From positions 277,445,426 through 277,509,425 of the forward strand of contig CP136063.1 in NCBI GenBank assembly GCA_032622095.1: a stretch of DNA of 64,000 nt, given 5' to 3'. Shown here in pieces: positions 42,589 to 52,374 of the stretch (positions are counted from its first letter, which is position 1; each line of letters begins with the position of its first letter). Position numbers and translations under genes: made by a program. The notes beneath the pieces are model-generated. The model worked only from the letters and a program-made list of their open reading frames with translations. It was not told where the DNA came from and did not search any database. The DNA comes from Siphonodentalium dalli (lineage: Eukaryota > Mollusca > Scaphopoda > Gadilida > Siphonodentaliidae).

Positions 42589-42985
42589 TTATACGCCCGT
42601 TTTAAAAAAACGGGACGTATTATTTAAGTGGTTCACTTTTGGTTTCCGGATGATAAGTTTAGATAGTCTTAACTGAATGGAATGAAATTTAGTATGTGGG
42701 TTTTATTAGCACAAAATACAGGTCTAATTAGAATTTGGTTTCCGCCGCCAATTTTCACCAGAGTTATGGCCCTTTTGGAATTTGCACTCAATTTTCGTTT
42801 CAAGATGATAACTTAAGTCTGAACTAAATGGAATGAAATTTGGTATGTGGGTTGACTAGTCCAAAATACAGGTCAGGTTCGAATTTGGGTTCGGACTGCC
42901 TGCCATTATTCACCAGAGTTATGGCCCTTTGTTGGAATTACAACAGGTGTATATGTATTTTGCCACGCCCTTGCGATGCTCTTGT
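42589..42985 (+). repeat. family H element with CGCCCG/CGGGACG head hairpin
   Basis: Head ATACGCCCGTTTT then AAAACGGGACGTAT forms a stem with one bulged A. Two modules (GATAAGTTTAG / GTCTGAACTGAATGG / ACAGGTCTAAT / GAGTTATGGCCC) follow, then a tail ATTTTGCCACGCCCTTGCGA-TGCTCTTGTT. The DNA to 43246 shows no gene. Confidence 0.85.
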
Positions 42986-43246
42986 TTACTATAATATATA
43001 TGTTGGTAATTTTTAAATTCTACTAAAATTGATTGTTCTGTTGAAATTTAGTTGAAAATAACCTCGCTGCACCTTCAATGCTGAAGAGTGAATTTCACAA
43101 ATTTTGTCAAGTTCTATTTATACTTGATAGAATGAACTTAAATTTGAAGATTTTTCTGCTGATATAGAATACTGAAGTCTTAAAAATTTGAAGTTGCAAA
43201 CACAGTGTGTGCCTTTAAATGTACCTAAACTAATAGATTATATTTA

Positions 43247-43690
43247 TTGAGCTGGCCTTATTTTTATATGCCTGTTTTTGAGAAAATATTGGTCTGTCCA
43301 TCCGTCTGTCTAGCCATCCGTTTGCTTTTTTTGTTTCCAGATGATATCTTTAGTCAGTCTGAACTGATTGAAATGAAATTTGGTATTGGGTTTACTAGCA
43401 CAAAATACAGGTCAAGTTCGAATTCGGTTTCCGCCTGACAATTTTCACCAGTTACGGCCCTTTTTGTTGGAATTTGCTCTAAATTTTCGTTTCTGGATGA
43501 TAACCTTAGTAAGTATGAGCTGAATGAAATAAAATTTGGTATGTGAGTTTACTAGTATGTGAGTTTACTAGTATGTGAGTTTACTAGACCAAAATACAGG
43601 TCAAGTTTGAATTTGGTTTCAACCTACAAATTTTCACCCTTTGTTGAAATTACCACGGGCTTATTTGCCATGCCCCAGCGACGCCCTTGT
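43247..43690 (+). repeat. family H element, second copy in this cluster
   Basis: TTTTATATGCCTGTTTTTG, GTCCATCCGTCTGTC, three modules with TTTGGTAT(GTG)AGTT, and tail TTGCCATGCCCCAGCG-ACGCCCTTGTT. A GTGAGTTTACTAGTAT block is repeated three times at about 43543-43590. Confidence 0.85.
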
Positions 43691-44156
43691 TGATAACTAC
43701 CGGTAGGTGCCTGCTGATAGCTGGTAGCTTGATTCTCATCTGTATTTGTAGCGATAAAGAGCTAACTAATTATAGTAATGCTCTAAATAATCGACTCTTT
43801 AACCACAGCAGAATTATGGGTAACTTTTCAGGATTTAGTCGGAAATATGGCTTGTTGCCATTCATCGGAAAGCTCTCGCCGAGAGCTTTCCGATGAATGG
43901 CAACAAGCCATATATCCTTAGATTACTTAGGGCATTACTGTACATGTAGTTGAACAGTCTAAAACAGACCAAAATACAGGTCAAGTTTGAATTTGGTTTC
44001 AACCTACAAATTTTCACCCTTTGTTGAAATTACCACAGGCATATTTGCCATGCCCAAGAGATGCCCTTGTTGATAACTACCTGTAGGTGCCTGCTGATAG
44101 CTAGTAGCTTGATTCTAATTTGTATTTGAAGGGATAAAGAGTTAACTAATTACATG
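43588..44156 (+). repeat. tandem duplication of an H tail, with family F inserted in the first copy
   Basis: AAAATACAGGTCAAGTTTGA through TAAAGAG(C/T)TAACTAATTA is present at 43588-43771 and again at 43972-44156. The sequence after TAACTAATTA in the second copy (CATGTAGTTGAACAGTC) is found in the first only beyond the F element. Confidence 0.93.
43771..43942. mobile_element. family F MITE, copy 7, TA target proven by empty site
   Basis: TATAGTAATGCTCTAAATAA to GGGCATTACTGTA; the outer right arm is partly deleted. The second duplication unit reads CTAATTACATGTAG where this one has CTAATTA, the element, then CATGTAG. Confidence 0.93.
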
Positions 44157-44237
44157 TAGTTGAACAGTCTTAGAGAATATTATATTATCTAAACACTCCA
44201 CCGAATGACAAAACGAACAATTTCAATTTGTATGTAT

Positions 44238-44866
44238 GAATCCATTTACTGAATGGATTCTCCCATCAGTTATAAAACTATACATTGGAATGGTCTATTA
44301 TTCATCTGGAGGGATGTTCAGGAAATGTAAGCAGTTAACAGACAGGCGAAATGATAATACATTTGTAGAAGTATTCCTACTCATTGGTGTGAAATGTTCA
44401 GATAATAAGTTCAACTAGCGACCTATGGCCGTTTGTTAACCCTTTACCCAACAGAAGGGCCCTGTGCCAATGCATTATCTTATATATGCGAGTCGACCAT
44501 AGGTCGCCTCGCATATATAAGAGAATGCATTGGCTTAACACATTAAAAATTATAAAATTGTCAAAGATTTTTTTTTAGGCCAATGCATTCTCTTATATAT
44601 GCGAGGCGACCTATGGTCGACTCGCATATATAAGAGAATGCATTGGCACAGGGCATAACTGTAACTATCACAATGTGGTCAAGGAGCCGGTTCCGATGAT
44701 ATCCATATTTGTATGGTTCTGTTGAGACAGACCGAAGATATTTTAGGCTGTTGAAGCTTTATTTGGCCGGTTTTGGCCGGTTTGTTGGGTAAAGGGTTAA
44801 ACATATTATCTGAACATTTCCTAAGGGAACTACTCGTCAATGAGTATTTAGTATAGAGAGGGTTAA
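44238..44866 (+). mobile_element. family D MITE, copy 5, split by family A
   Basis: GAATCCATTTACTGAATGG and GTTATAAAACTATACATTGG at the left, AACTACTCGTCAATGAGTAT and AGAGAGGGTTAA at the right. The family A copy sits at GGCCGTTTGTTAA / ACATATTATCTGAAC. Confidence 0.82.
44436..44800 (+). mobile_element. family A MITE, copy 7, nested in D, short spacer
   Basis: TTAA at both ends, both hairpins intact in outline (one T-to-A change, GCATTATCTTATATATG), spacer between hairpins shortened to about 50 bp. Confidence 0.93.
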
Positions 44867-45138
44867 AGAGGCTCATTCACTTCCGGGAATATCCTTCCGC
44901 AAGAAACCTTATCCACATTCAATTGACATTTTATTCGGCATTATTATTGTGTTTGGTTATCCCCTGGAAACAAGCCAGTCAAGTATGAGTGTATTAGCAT
45001 TGAGTTATTATTGTCAAGCGTTCAATGCGTCCATGCTTAACGGGAATGCCTCGGACCATTCTGTGCTAATGGGCAGACTTTTATCTCGTACTAATGGCCT
45101 GTGTTCTCCACTTCAGTGAAGGGTCAATACATTGGAAC

Positions 45139-45583
45139 CAAGCCCAGAAATAGTATGTCTGTCATTTGCAGCATGAAGTCGCAGAGGGTGAATTTAGTGA
45201 TGCTATCCTACACGGTGGGCTAGCATCACCAAATTCACCCTCTGGGAACCTCATTCTACTGAGGCATCAACTGCTATGGCAGATCTAGAATCAGATCAAA
45301 GTTCCCAGTTGAACTTGGTGATGTTCACCAATTTGTCACCTTGATAATGATTTTATCTTTTGTAAATTAGGGGATACAGAAACTGAACAGAAAGCAGAAG
45401 GGAAAATGTAATTAAAAACAATGTTAATTTGAGACTCTAGATACTTTGTAGAAGATGAGGCCTAAACAGAATGAGGTCCCCAGAGGGTGAATGTAGTGAT
45501 GCTAGCCTGCTGTGTGGGGTAGTCTCACTAAATTCTCCCTCTGGGGACCTCATTCTGCAAATGACACACTATTTCAAGGCTTG
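45139..45583 (+). mobile_element. family G (hAT-like) MITE, copy 12, complete
   Basis: Ends CAAGCCCAGAAATAG and CTATTTCAAGGCTTG. Flanks ATTGGAAC (45131-45138) and ATTTGAAC (45584-45591) are an 8-bp target duplication with one mismatch. Both hairpins and spacer present. Confidence 0.92.
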
Positions 45584-45591
45584 ATTTGAAC

Positions 45592-46027
45592 CAATATTTC
45601 TATGAGTGAACACAAATAACTGGTCCAATAACTGGAGAGAATAACGTTGACATTCATTAGAATAAAACTTTAATAATGAGAAGGAATAAGTCTCTTTGAT
45701 TGTGGCTTGATGACGTGCTCTCACATTGAGGTGTGAAATCATCTTCAAAGCTACAGGACAGTGCATTGTATGGTATCTGGGATTATTGGAAGATAATAAA
45801 GATAAAGGTTTAACAAAATAACCATGGTAACCAACATGGGACATAGTTGCGTGCATGGTTGTTGACAGAATTTCCATCTTTAGGTACATGTAACTCAAAC
45901 TAATAAAATAAATTGTCCTCAATAGTCTGGGTTAAAATAATAGCCATGGGATGATATTGGTTACATTGTTGTATGGGACACAATTATGATTCCTTGTCCA
46001 TTTTATTTTATTGCAGCTTTTATGCTT
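45592..46027. other. no gene recognised
   Basis: A 117-codon minus frame at 45569-45922 overlaps the G end and shows no domain; not called. Confidence 0.4.
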
Positions 46028-46234
46028 TTAACCCTTTCAGTGCCAAGGCCGATTTTTGTATCAACCCATATTCCCTTGATAATTTTTCAAATTTATTGAT
46101 TATAATAATGTGATACATTGAGCTCTAAGACATCTTTCCATCAATGTATCACATTATTATAATCAATAAATTTGAAAAATGATCAAGGAAATATGGGTTG
46201 ATACAAAAATCGGACTTGGCACTGAAAGGGTTAA
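46028..46234. mobile_element. family B MITE, alternative core, near-perfect fold-back
   Basis: TTAACCCTTTCAGTGCC to GGCACTGAAAGGGTTAA and arms with GATTTTTGTATCAACCC as in other B copies. The core is TTGATAATTTTTCAAATTTA...GATTATAATAATGTGATAC and complement, with no A-type hairpin. Confidence 0.93.
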
Positions 46235-46605
46235 AGAAACCCAGTGGATAAATTATAAAAGTCTGTTAAAACATCACCACTAAGAAAAACATGGAGAAAT
46301 TTGTTCTTATGTTCATAATTGATAGTTCTCTAATAAAGAAATTTTGCGTGTTGAAACCATTGTTAAAGCTGTGATTTGTCAACAAACATCACTAATCATG
46401 TAGTAAGATAAATATTTTAGTCTGAATATGATGTTCAGAATATTTCCAATGCTTTGACATTTTTCAATGTTTACCATCAAGTTTTGATTAAACTCTTGTA
46501 TCTTGTTGGTCTAATTGGACTTTTATCAGTAATTCACTGTAACACTAACAGTAATGTTTACATCACAATAGTTTCGTCTTGAAAAATGTTATTATTGGAG
46601 AGTCA
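46235..46605 (+). repeat. family I repeat, uninterrupted copy
   Basis: AAAGTCTGTTAAAACATCAC, ATAGTTCTCTAATAAAG, CAATGCTTTGACATTTTTC, CAATGTTTACCATCAAGTTT, TATTATTGGAGAGTCA. It lacks the A element found inside the copy at 38160. Confidence 0.75.
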
Positions 46606-47005
46606 TTAACCCTTTACCCAACAGAAGGGCCCTGTGCCAATGCATTCTCTTATATATGCGAGTCGACCATAGGTCGCCTCGCATATATAAGAGAATGCAT
46701 TGGCTTAACACATTAAAAATTATAAAATTGTTGAAAAATGTAAGAAAAAATGGTAAAAAGTGTTAAAAAAAGATTTTTTTTAGGCCAATGCATTCTCTTA
46801 TATATGCGAGGCGACCTATGGTCGACTCGCATATATAAGAGAATGCATTGACACAGGGCATAACTGTAACCATCACAATGTGGTCAAGGAGCCGGTTCCA
46901 ATGATATCCATATTTGTATGGTTCTATTGAGACAGACCGAAGATATTTTAGGCTGTTGAAGCTTTATTTGGCCGGTTTTGGCCGGTTTGTTGGGTAAAGG
47001 GTTAA
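46606..47005 (+). mobile_element. family A MITE, copy 8, complete
   Basis: TTAA at both ends, both hairpins, AT-rich spacer and the GGCCGGTTTTGGCCGG right part. Confidence 0.95.
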
Positions 47006-47045
47006 TAATGGAAATATGAAAATAAGAACTAAGTTAATCTATTTT

Positions 47046-47560
47046 TATACGCCCTTTTGAAAAAAAGTCCTTCTGTCCGTCCGCCTGTTAACATTTTTTG
47101 TTATGATCGGTAACTCTAGTTTGGATAATTTGATCTGAACCAAAGTTAGTATGTGTATTTTCCAGCTAAAGATACAGGCCATGTTCGAATATGGGTTCCG
47201 TCCAATTATTTTTTCATGAGTTATGGCCCTTTTTTACTTAGAATTTGACCAATTTCATAACATTTATGGATTCCGACCGATAACTCCTGTTTGGATTATT
47301 TGATTTCAACCAAAGCTGGTATCTGTGTTTCCCCGCTAAAACTACATGCCAAGTTCGAATATGGGTTCTGTTCAATTATTTTCACTTGAGTTATGGCCAT
47401 TTATTGACTTAGAATTTGACCGCATTTTGGCCATGAAATTAGAGTTATATCAGATATTTTTTGTAAGCTCAAATCATTATTTTATTTTGTGGTAGTACAA
47501 TTCAAAATGGCTAAAGGGCGTATTTTGCCACGCCTAAGCGATGCTATTGTTACTACATGT
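47046..47560 (+). repeat. family H element, third copy
   Basis: TTATACGCCCTTTTGAAAAA, TCTGTCCGTCCGCC, three modules with GTTCGAATATGGGTTCCG and GAGTTATGGCCCTTTTTT, and tail AGGGCGTATTTTGCCACGCC-TAAGCGATGCTATTGTT. 47561-48204 shows no gene. Confidence 0.85.
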
Positions 47561-48204
47561 TCCGTGCTTGATGATGAGTTTTGTTACAGACTTTTCTGTT
47601 ATAACGCAGGAACCCACTCTAAAAGCCTTGGGTCCCTTTAACACAATTAATCATATGACAGTTGAGAATCACTGATGTCCTTATCATGCTATCTGAGTTG
47701 ATCTGAACTTTCCAGAATATTGCCAGTCACATCACCATATTAAGATACAATGATATCATTCATTCACAGAGTCCAGGAGGGACACATATGGATTTTCTCT
47801 TGTACCTGTATGCTGGTTGTTGTTAACATCTACAGTGGGCTTTCCCATTCAATTAGGCGCTTCAACCGTTTATATATATAAATGAATGTTTTGATTTAAT
47901 TGGTGGCTCTCTTACAAAATCCATATAACTACATAGAAACGTAGGTGGCAACATACTGTTTGGATGCTTTTAAAACTCTCTTGATTAAAATCAAATGTAG
48001 AAACTTATTGTGATACAGTCAAGATTTATTTACCATTACACCCATGTCATTCATAATTTTTCCCTTTAAAAAAATCATTTGAATAGGTTGAAATTGAAAG
48101 AAGTTTGGCCAGTTATTTGCTTCAAAATTATCTATATTATATACTCAATTGACGAGTGGTTCCCTTAGGAAATGTTCAGATAATAAATTAAACAATCATC
48201 GTGA

Positions 48205-48420
48205 TTTTGCTACCTGTGTGAATATGCTCATCATGATTTGAGTACCTGAGTGAATATGCTTATTGAGATTTAGGTACCTGAGTGAATATGCTTATTGAGA
48301 TTTAGGTACCTGAGTGAATATGATTATTGAGATTTAGGTACCTGTGTGAATATTCTCATTGGTATTTGGGTACCTGTGTGAATATGCTCATCCAGATTTG
48401 GGTACCTGAGTGAATATTCA
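48205..48420. repeat. 32-bp tandem repeat, seven units
   Basis: TACCTG recurs at 48211, 48243, 48275, 48307, 48339, 48371 and 48403, an exact 32-bp period. The unit is GATTTAGGTACCTGAGTGAA-TATGCTTATTGA with variants. Confidence 0.97.
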
Positions 48421-48489
48421 AGCATTGTTTTCTTATAGATATCCTTCAAACTTGCCACCTTTCGTCGATGGACATTTTGGTCAGCGACC

Positions 48490-49110
48490 TTTTATTATCC
48501 CCCGCCAAATTAAAAATTTGCGGGGGATATAGTAATGGGTTCCGTTCCGTCCGTCCGTCTATCCGTCGCACATCCGCCGAGTCATTACTTGAACAAATGC
48601 AAACGGATTTCAAATATTTGTGGTATATGAGTTCACCTGACCATTACCTAGAATGAGTTCGCAAGCCAGGTCTGGCCGGATATTTTTACCGGAGTTATTG
48701 GACTTTGTTTATTATTTTTGTCGAATTTACCAAATAGCAAATAGACGTCACAGGGCTCATTTCCACAAATCTCAACGGATTTCAAAGATATTTGGTATAT
48801 GAGTTCACTTGACCAGTATCTAGAACGAGTTCGCAAACCAGGTCCGGCCGGATATTTTCAGCAGAGTTATTGGACTTTGTTTATTTTTGTGTGTGCAAAT
48901 GGACGACGTCACAGGGCTCATTTCCACAAATGTCAACGGATTTCAAAGATTTTTGGTATATGAGTTCACATGACCTGTATCTAGAATGAGTTCGCAAACC
49001 ATATTTTCAGCAGAGTTATTGGACTTGCAAATGGACGACGTCACATGGCTAATTTCCACAAATGTCAGTACCTAAAATGAGTTCGCAAGCCAGGCTTTTT
49101 GACAAAATCC
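48490..49110 (+). repeat. family H-related element with CCCCCGC/GCGGGGG head hairpin
   Basis: Head TATCCCCCGCCAAATT then AATTTGCGGGGGATA, then TTCCGTCCGTCCGTC, three modules of about 150 bp (ATGAGTTCAC..GACC, GAACGAGTTCGCAA, CAGAGTTATTGGACTT, GACGTCACAGGGCTCATTTC) and tail AATCCCACCTCTTGTT. Confidence 0.85.
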
Positions 49111-50077
49111 CACCTCTTGTTTAGCACATACTGAGAACGCAAACATAATTGAGAATGCACTTCCCCAACTGCACAATTCGGCTGGGAATACCGTCGTCTT
49201 GCGACTGCTTGTTTTCCATAATAATGAAACGCTCTCTAAATTATGTTGACCTAGTTTTAGGTCCAGCCTCCAAAAATTCAAGAATGAAAACAAGTCAATC
49301 CTGAAAATAGATCTAGTAGGCATACAACATGTTTTCAGATCGCTTTTAACAAGCAAACAATATATCATAAGGAATCTGACTATTTGTCGAATGCTTCACT
49401 AAATATTGTTTTGGGGAGAGGGTTAAGTTTTTGCCCTGTATTTGCACTTCATACACCAATGGGCCACATTGATACACACATCCAATAGCAGATATGCTGC
49501 AGATTACAAAATTAAAACATGTTTTGAAAATATCTGATAAGTGTTTGATTAACGGAGTTGAAACAGACACATTGAGCTGCATCATTGAAAAAAAATCAAC
49601 GAAATACATGTACGTCACAGCGCAAACGTCAAACGATTATCTGGCAACTTTTTACCATTTTTCAATGCCACTGACATAACTGCCTCCAAAATTAAAGGAA
49701 GAGACATTTAAACTGAAAATAGATTAAGAAGCTTAGACTGATGAACACCATACGAACTACCTGTGACCCGAAAATACATAAAAATATTGTTGGGTAGCAT
49801 GAGGAAAATTAGATAAAACGGCAAATACATCGCGGCCGAACAGCAAGTAAACTGCGGCCAAACGGCAAGTACACCACTTCCGAAAGGCAATTACACCCCG
49901 GCCCAACTGTAGTTAGCCGGTGGAGCCGCGGTGTAGTTGCATTTCAGCCACGGTGGCAACGCTAACCACACCGCGGTTAAGTGAACACATGTTTTGTCCA
50001 GCAGGGTAGCTAACTCTGGCTCGCTCAAAAAATAAATGACCACTCTGTTAATTTAATAAGATCTCAATAACCGTAGT
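49111..50077. other. no gene recognised
   Basis: Minus frames at 49072-49368 and 49346-49618 overlap H tail or have no domain. A GC-rich patch at about 49830-49980 (GCGGCC, CCGCGG repeats) is unlike its surroundings but not interpretable. Confidence 0.4.
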
Positions 50078-50525
50078 TTAACCCTTTCAGTGCCAGGTCT
50101 GATTTTTGTATCAACCCATATACCCTGTTCCAATGCATTCTCTTATATATGCGAGTTGACCATAGGTCGCCTTGCATATATAAGAGAATGCATTGGCCTA
50201 ACAATTTTTTATCATTTCTTATTATTTTGACAATTTTTTACAATATTTTTAATAATTTTTTCTTATATTCTTTAACAGACTTATTTTGTAGGTTTAGTGC
50301 CAGGGAATCTTACGTTTTTCATGGGCATCAAAATTATTACTATGAATACTTGGTGATAGTTTTGAGTTATAACATGCCCCTAAGGTTTTATCCAGTTTGT
50401 TTTTAAATTCGCTATAGCATGCTTAAGCATACCCAAAAAATAATTATAAAAAAAAAAATTAGGGCCGATTTTACAGACCAAAAATTAGGACCGATGAGAT
50501 CGGCCCCTGGCAATGAAAGGGTTAA
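50078..50525 (-). mobile_element. family B MITE, copy 7, long form, reversed
   Basis: TTAACCCTTTCAGTGCC and ATTTTTGTATCAACCC, hairpin cassette near 50131-50197, then the long-form interior ending GATGAGATCGGCCCC and AATGAAAGGGTTAA. Confidence 0.92.
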
Positions 50526-51039
50526 TTCACTAACATTGCACAATTATATGACACACTTTTGAAGCACTTGGATCATAACTTGACTTTTGCTTAAAAATCT
50601 TTCTATATCAGCTTTTATTATAAAAAAAAATTATTTAGTTATTTGTTTTTCCTTATCACCCGCAATCTTGTTATTTCAGTCTATTCTAATTTTAATGGAA
50701 GTTACCCATTAATTGGTATTTCTTTATTGTCTATTTACAAATTTAGCACTCTTAATAATAAATTCACTTTTAATTAAAATAATGTTCACTCCAAATGAAT
50801 TGCTTAAACTTCTCAGTGTAGAACTCAAGTTATGATTCCGCGAGCTATTAACATTGAAAGGGTGAAGCTTACGTAAAAGACATTGTATGTCCTGTCTCCG
50901 CAGGGGTCCGAGCACTTTCTACCTCAACTTGACTTGTCAAGTTTGAGCTATTACCATGGGTTGTTCATTAGCATGGGCTACAGGTCAGATAATTATGAAA
51001 TTTGTTATAGCTGTTGACATGTAGATTGGAACAAGTCAT
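50526..51039. other. no gene recognised
   Basis: AT-rich; no supportable feature. Confidence 0.45.
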
Positions 51040-51560
51040 TTTATGGTCATTTGGCAAATAAACATGGTTGCCAGTGGTCATCTTGGATTTCAAAATTCAA
51101 TCCATTGGCAGGGGCTACCAGCCATACTTTTATCTGATCTGTCCTGATTTGTCCTGAGTGTTAACATTGACATGTAGATAGAACGAGTCATTTTAGGGTC
51201 ATTTGCCAAAAAAAATAATTTCCATCAGCAGCCGTCTTGGATTTTACTCTTTCCATGACTAAATCCTTTGGCACACCATACAGACCACATCCCTCATCCG
51301 ATCATCGCCAAACTTCATATGGATCATCGGGGGTGACATCTAGATGCATGGGAGCCATAAATATTTTCTGAATTTCGTAGAAAAATATGCCAGTGGCCAT
51401 TTTGGATTTTACTCTTCGTCGGCACACCCTACAGGCCACCTCCCTCATCCAATCATCACCAAACTGCGTATGTATCTTCGGGGACCTATAGATTGTAGCC
51501 ATCAATATTTTCCAAAATTTGTTAAAAAAACAATCATAAAAGTAAAAAGAAAATTCTCGG
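51040..51560. repeat. degenerate tandem modules of about 150 bp
   Basis: GCCAGTGGTCATCTTGGATT / GCCAGTGGCCATTTTGGATT, GGCACACC(AT/CT)ACAGGCCAC, CTCATCC(A/G)ATCATC(A/G)CC-AAACT and (G/C)ATCTTCGGGG-type blocks recur. Similar in style to H modules. Frames on both strands here are repeat-derived. 51561-51913 shows nothing else. Confidence 0.6.
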
Positions 51561-51913
51561 ACCCATGTGGTGGACACTGATGATACATATTTAATAGTTG
51601 TTAGAGCAAATATTTGAAAGATGGGTCTTTCTCCCTCTGCTTTTATGTTGATTCCAAAATGTTAAATAATAATCAAAAGTTAAAGATACTCATTATCAGA
51701 AGCATCTGGCACTAGAAATAATTTTTCCTCTTTCAATTTTTTTCTGCACTAAGACTAAAACAGTAAACATTACTATTTTTATTTATAATATTGCTTTTCT
51801 GTGATTTGTGGCTGTTTTTGACTGAAATACTAATACAAAAGGTCTTAAGAACTATTATTTTGAAATTTTTGTCTACGAAGAAGGACCCTGATCGAAAACT
51901 AGCACTCAAAGAT

Positions 51914-52260
51914 ACAGTAATGCCCTAAATAATTGACTCCTTAACCCTTTGAGTGCCAGGTCGATTTTTGTATCAACCCATATACCCTGTGCCAATGCAT
52001 TCTCTTATATATGCGAGTCGACCATAGGTCGCCTCGCATATATATTAAAGAGAATGCATTGGCCTAACAATATTTTTTTTTTACAATTTTTTACAATTTT
52101 AAATATTTATTCTTATATTCTTTAACAGACTTATTTTGTAGGTTTAGGGACGATGAGATCGGCCCCTGGCACTCAAAGGGTTAACCACCGCAGAATTTTC
52201 AGGATTAGTTGGAAATATGGCTTGTTGTCATTCATCGGAAAGCTCTCACTGTAACAAAGA
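51914..52260. mobile_element. family F MITE, copy 8, truncated, with family B inserted
   Basis: TACAGTAATGCCCTAAATAA ... GACTCC at the left, the B copy at 51941-52184, then CCACCGCAGAATTTTCAGGA through TCATCGGAAAGCTCTC. The whole right arm of F is missing. It ends about 115 bp before the exon acceptor at 52374. Confidence 0.88.
51941..52184 (-). mobile_element. family B MITE, copy 8, nested in F
   Basis: TTAACCCTTTGAGTGCC to GGCACTCAAAGGGTTAA with one hairpin cassette. The TTAA used lies in the F arm motif CTCCTTAACCACAG, present uninterrupted in other F copies. Confidence 0.93.
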
Positions 52261-52374
52261 GCACGAGCTTCACCCTTTCGTCACACATTAGTTATTCTTT
52301 TCTCCTGCTCTGTATTATCCTTGCACTGCTTTAGATCTAACCGCACCCTTTCTCTATCTAACCTTTTTTATTAG

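Noticed and set aside
49830-49985. GC-rich patch with CCGCGG and GCGGCC words as a CpG-island promoter
   Set aside because: Short, composed of imprecise GGC/GCC repeats, and without a nearby exon in either direction that would fit.
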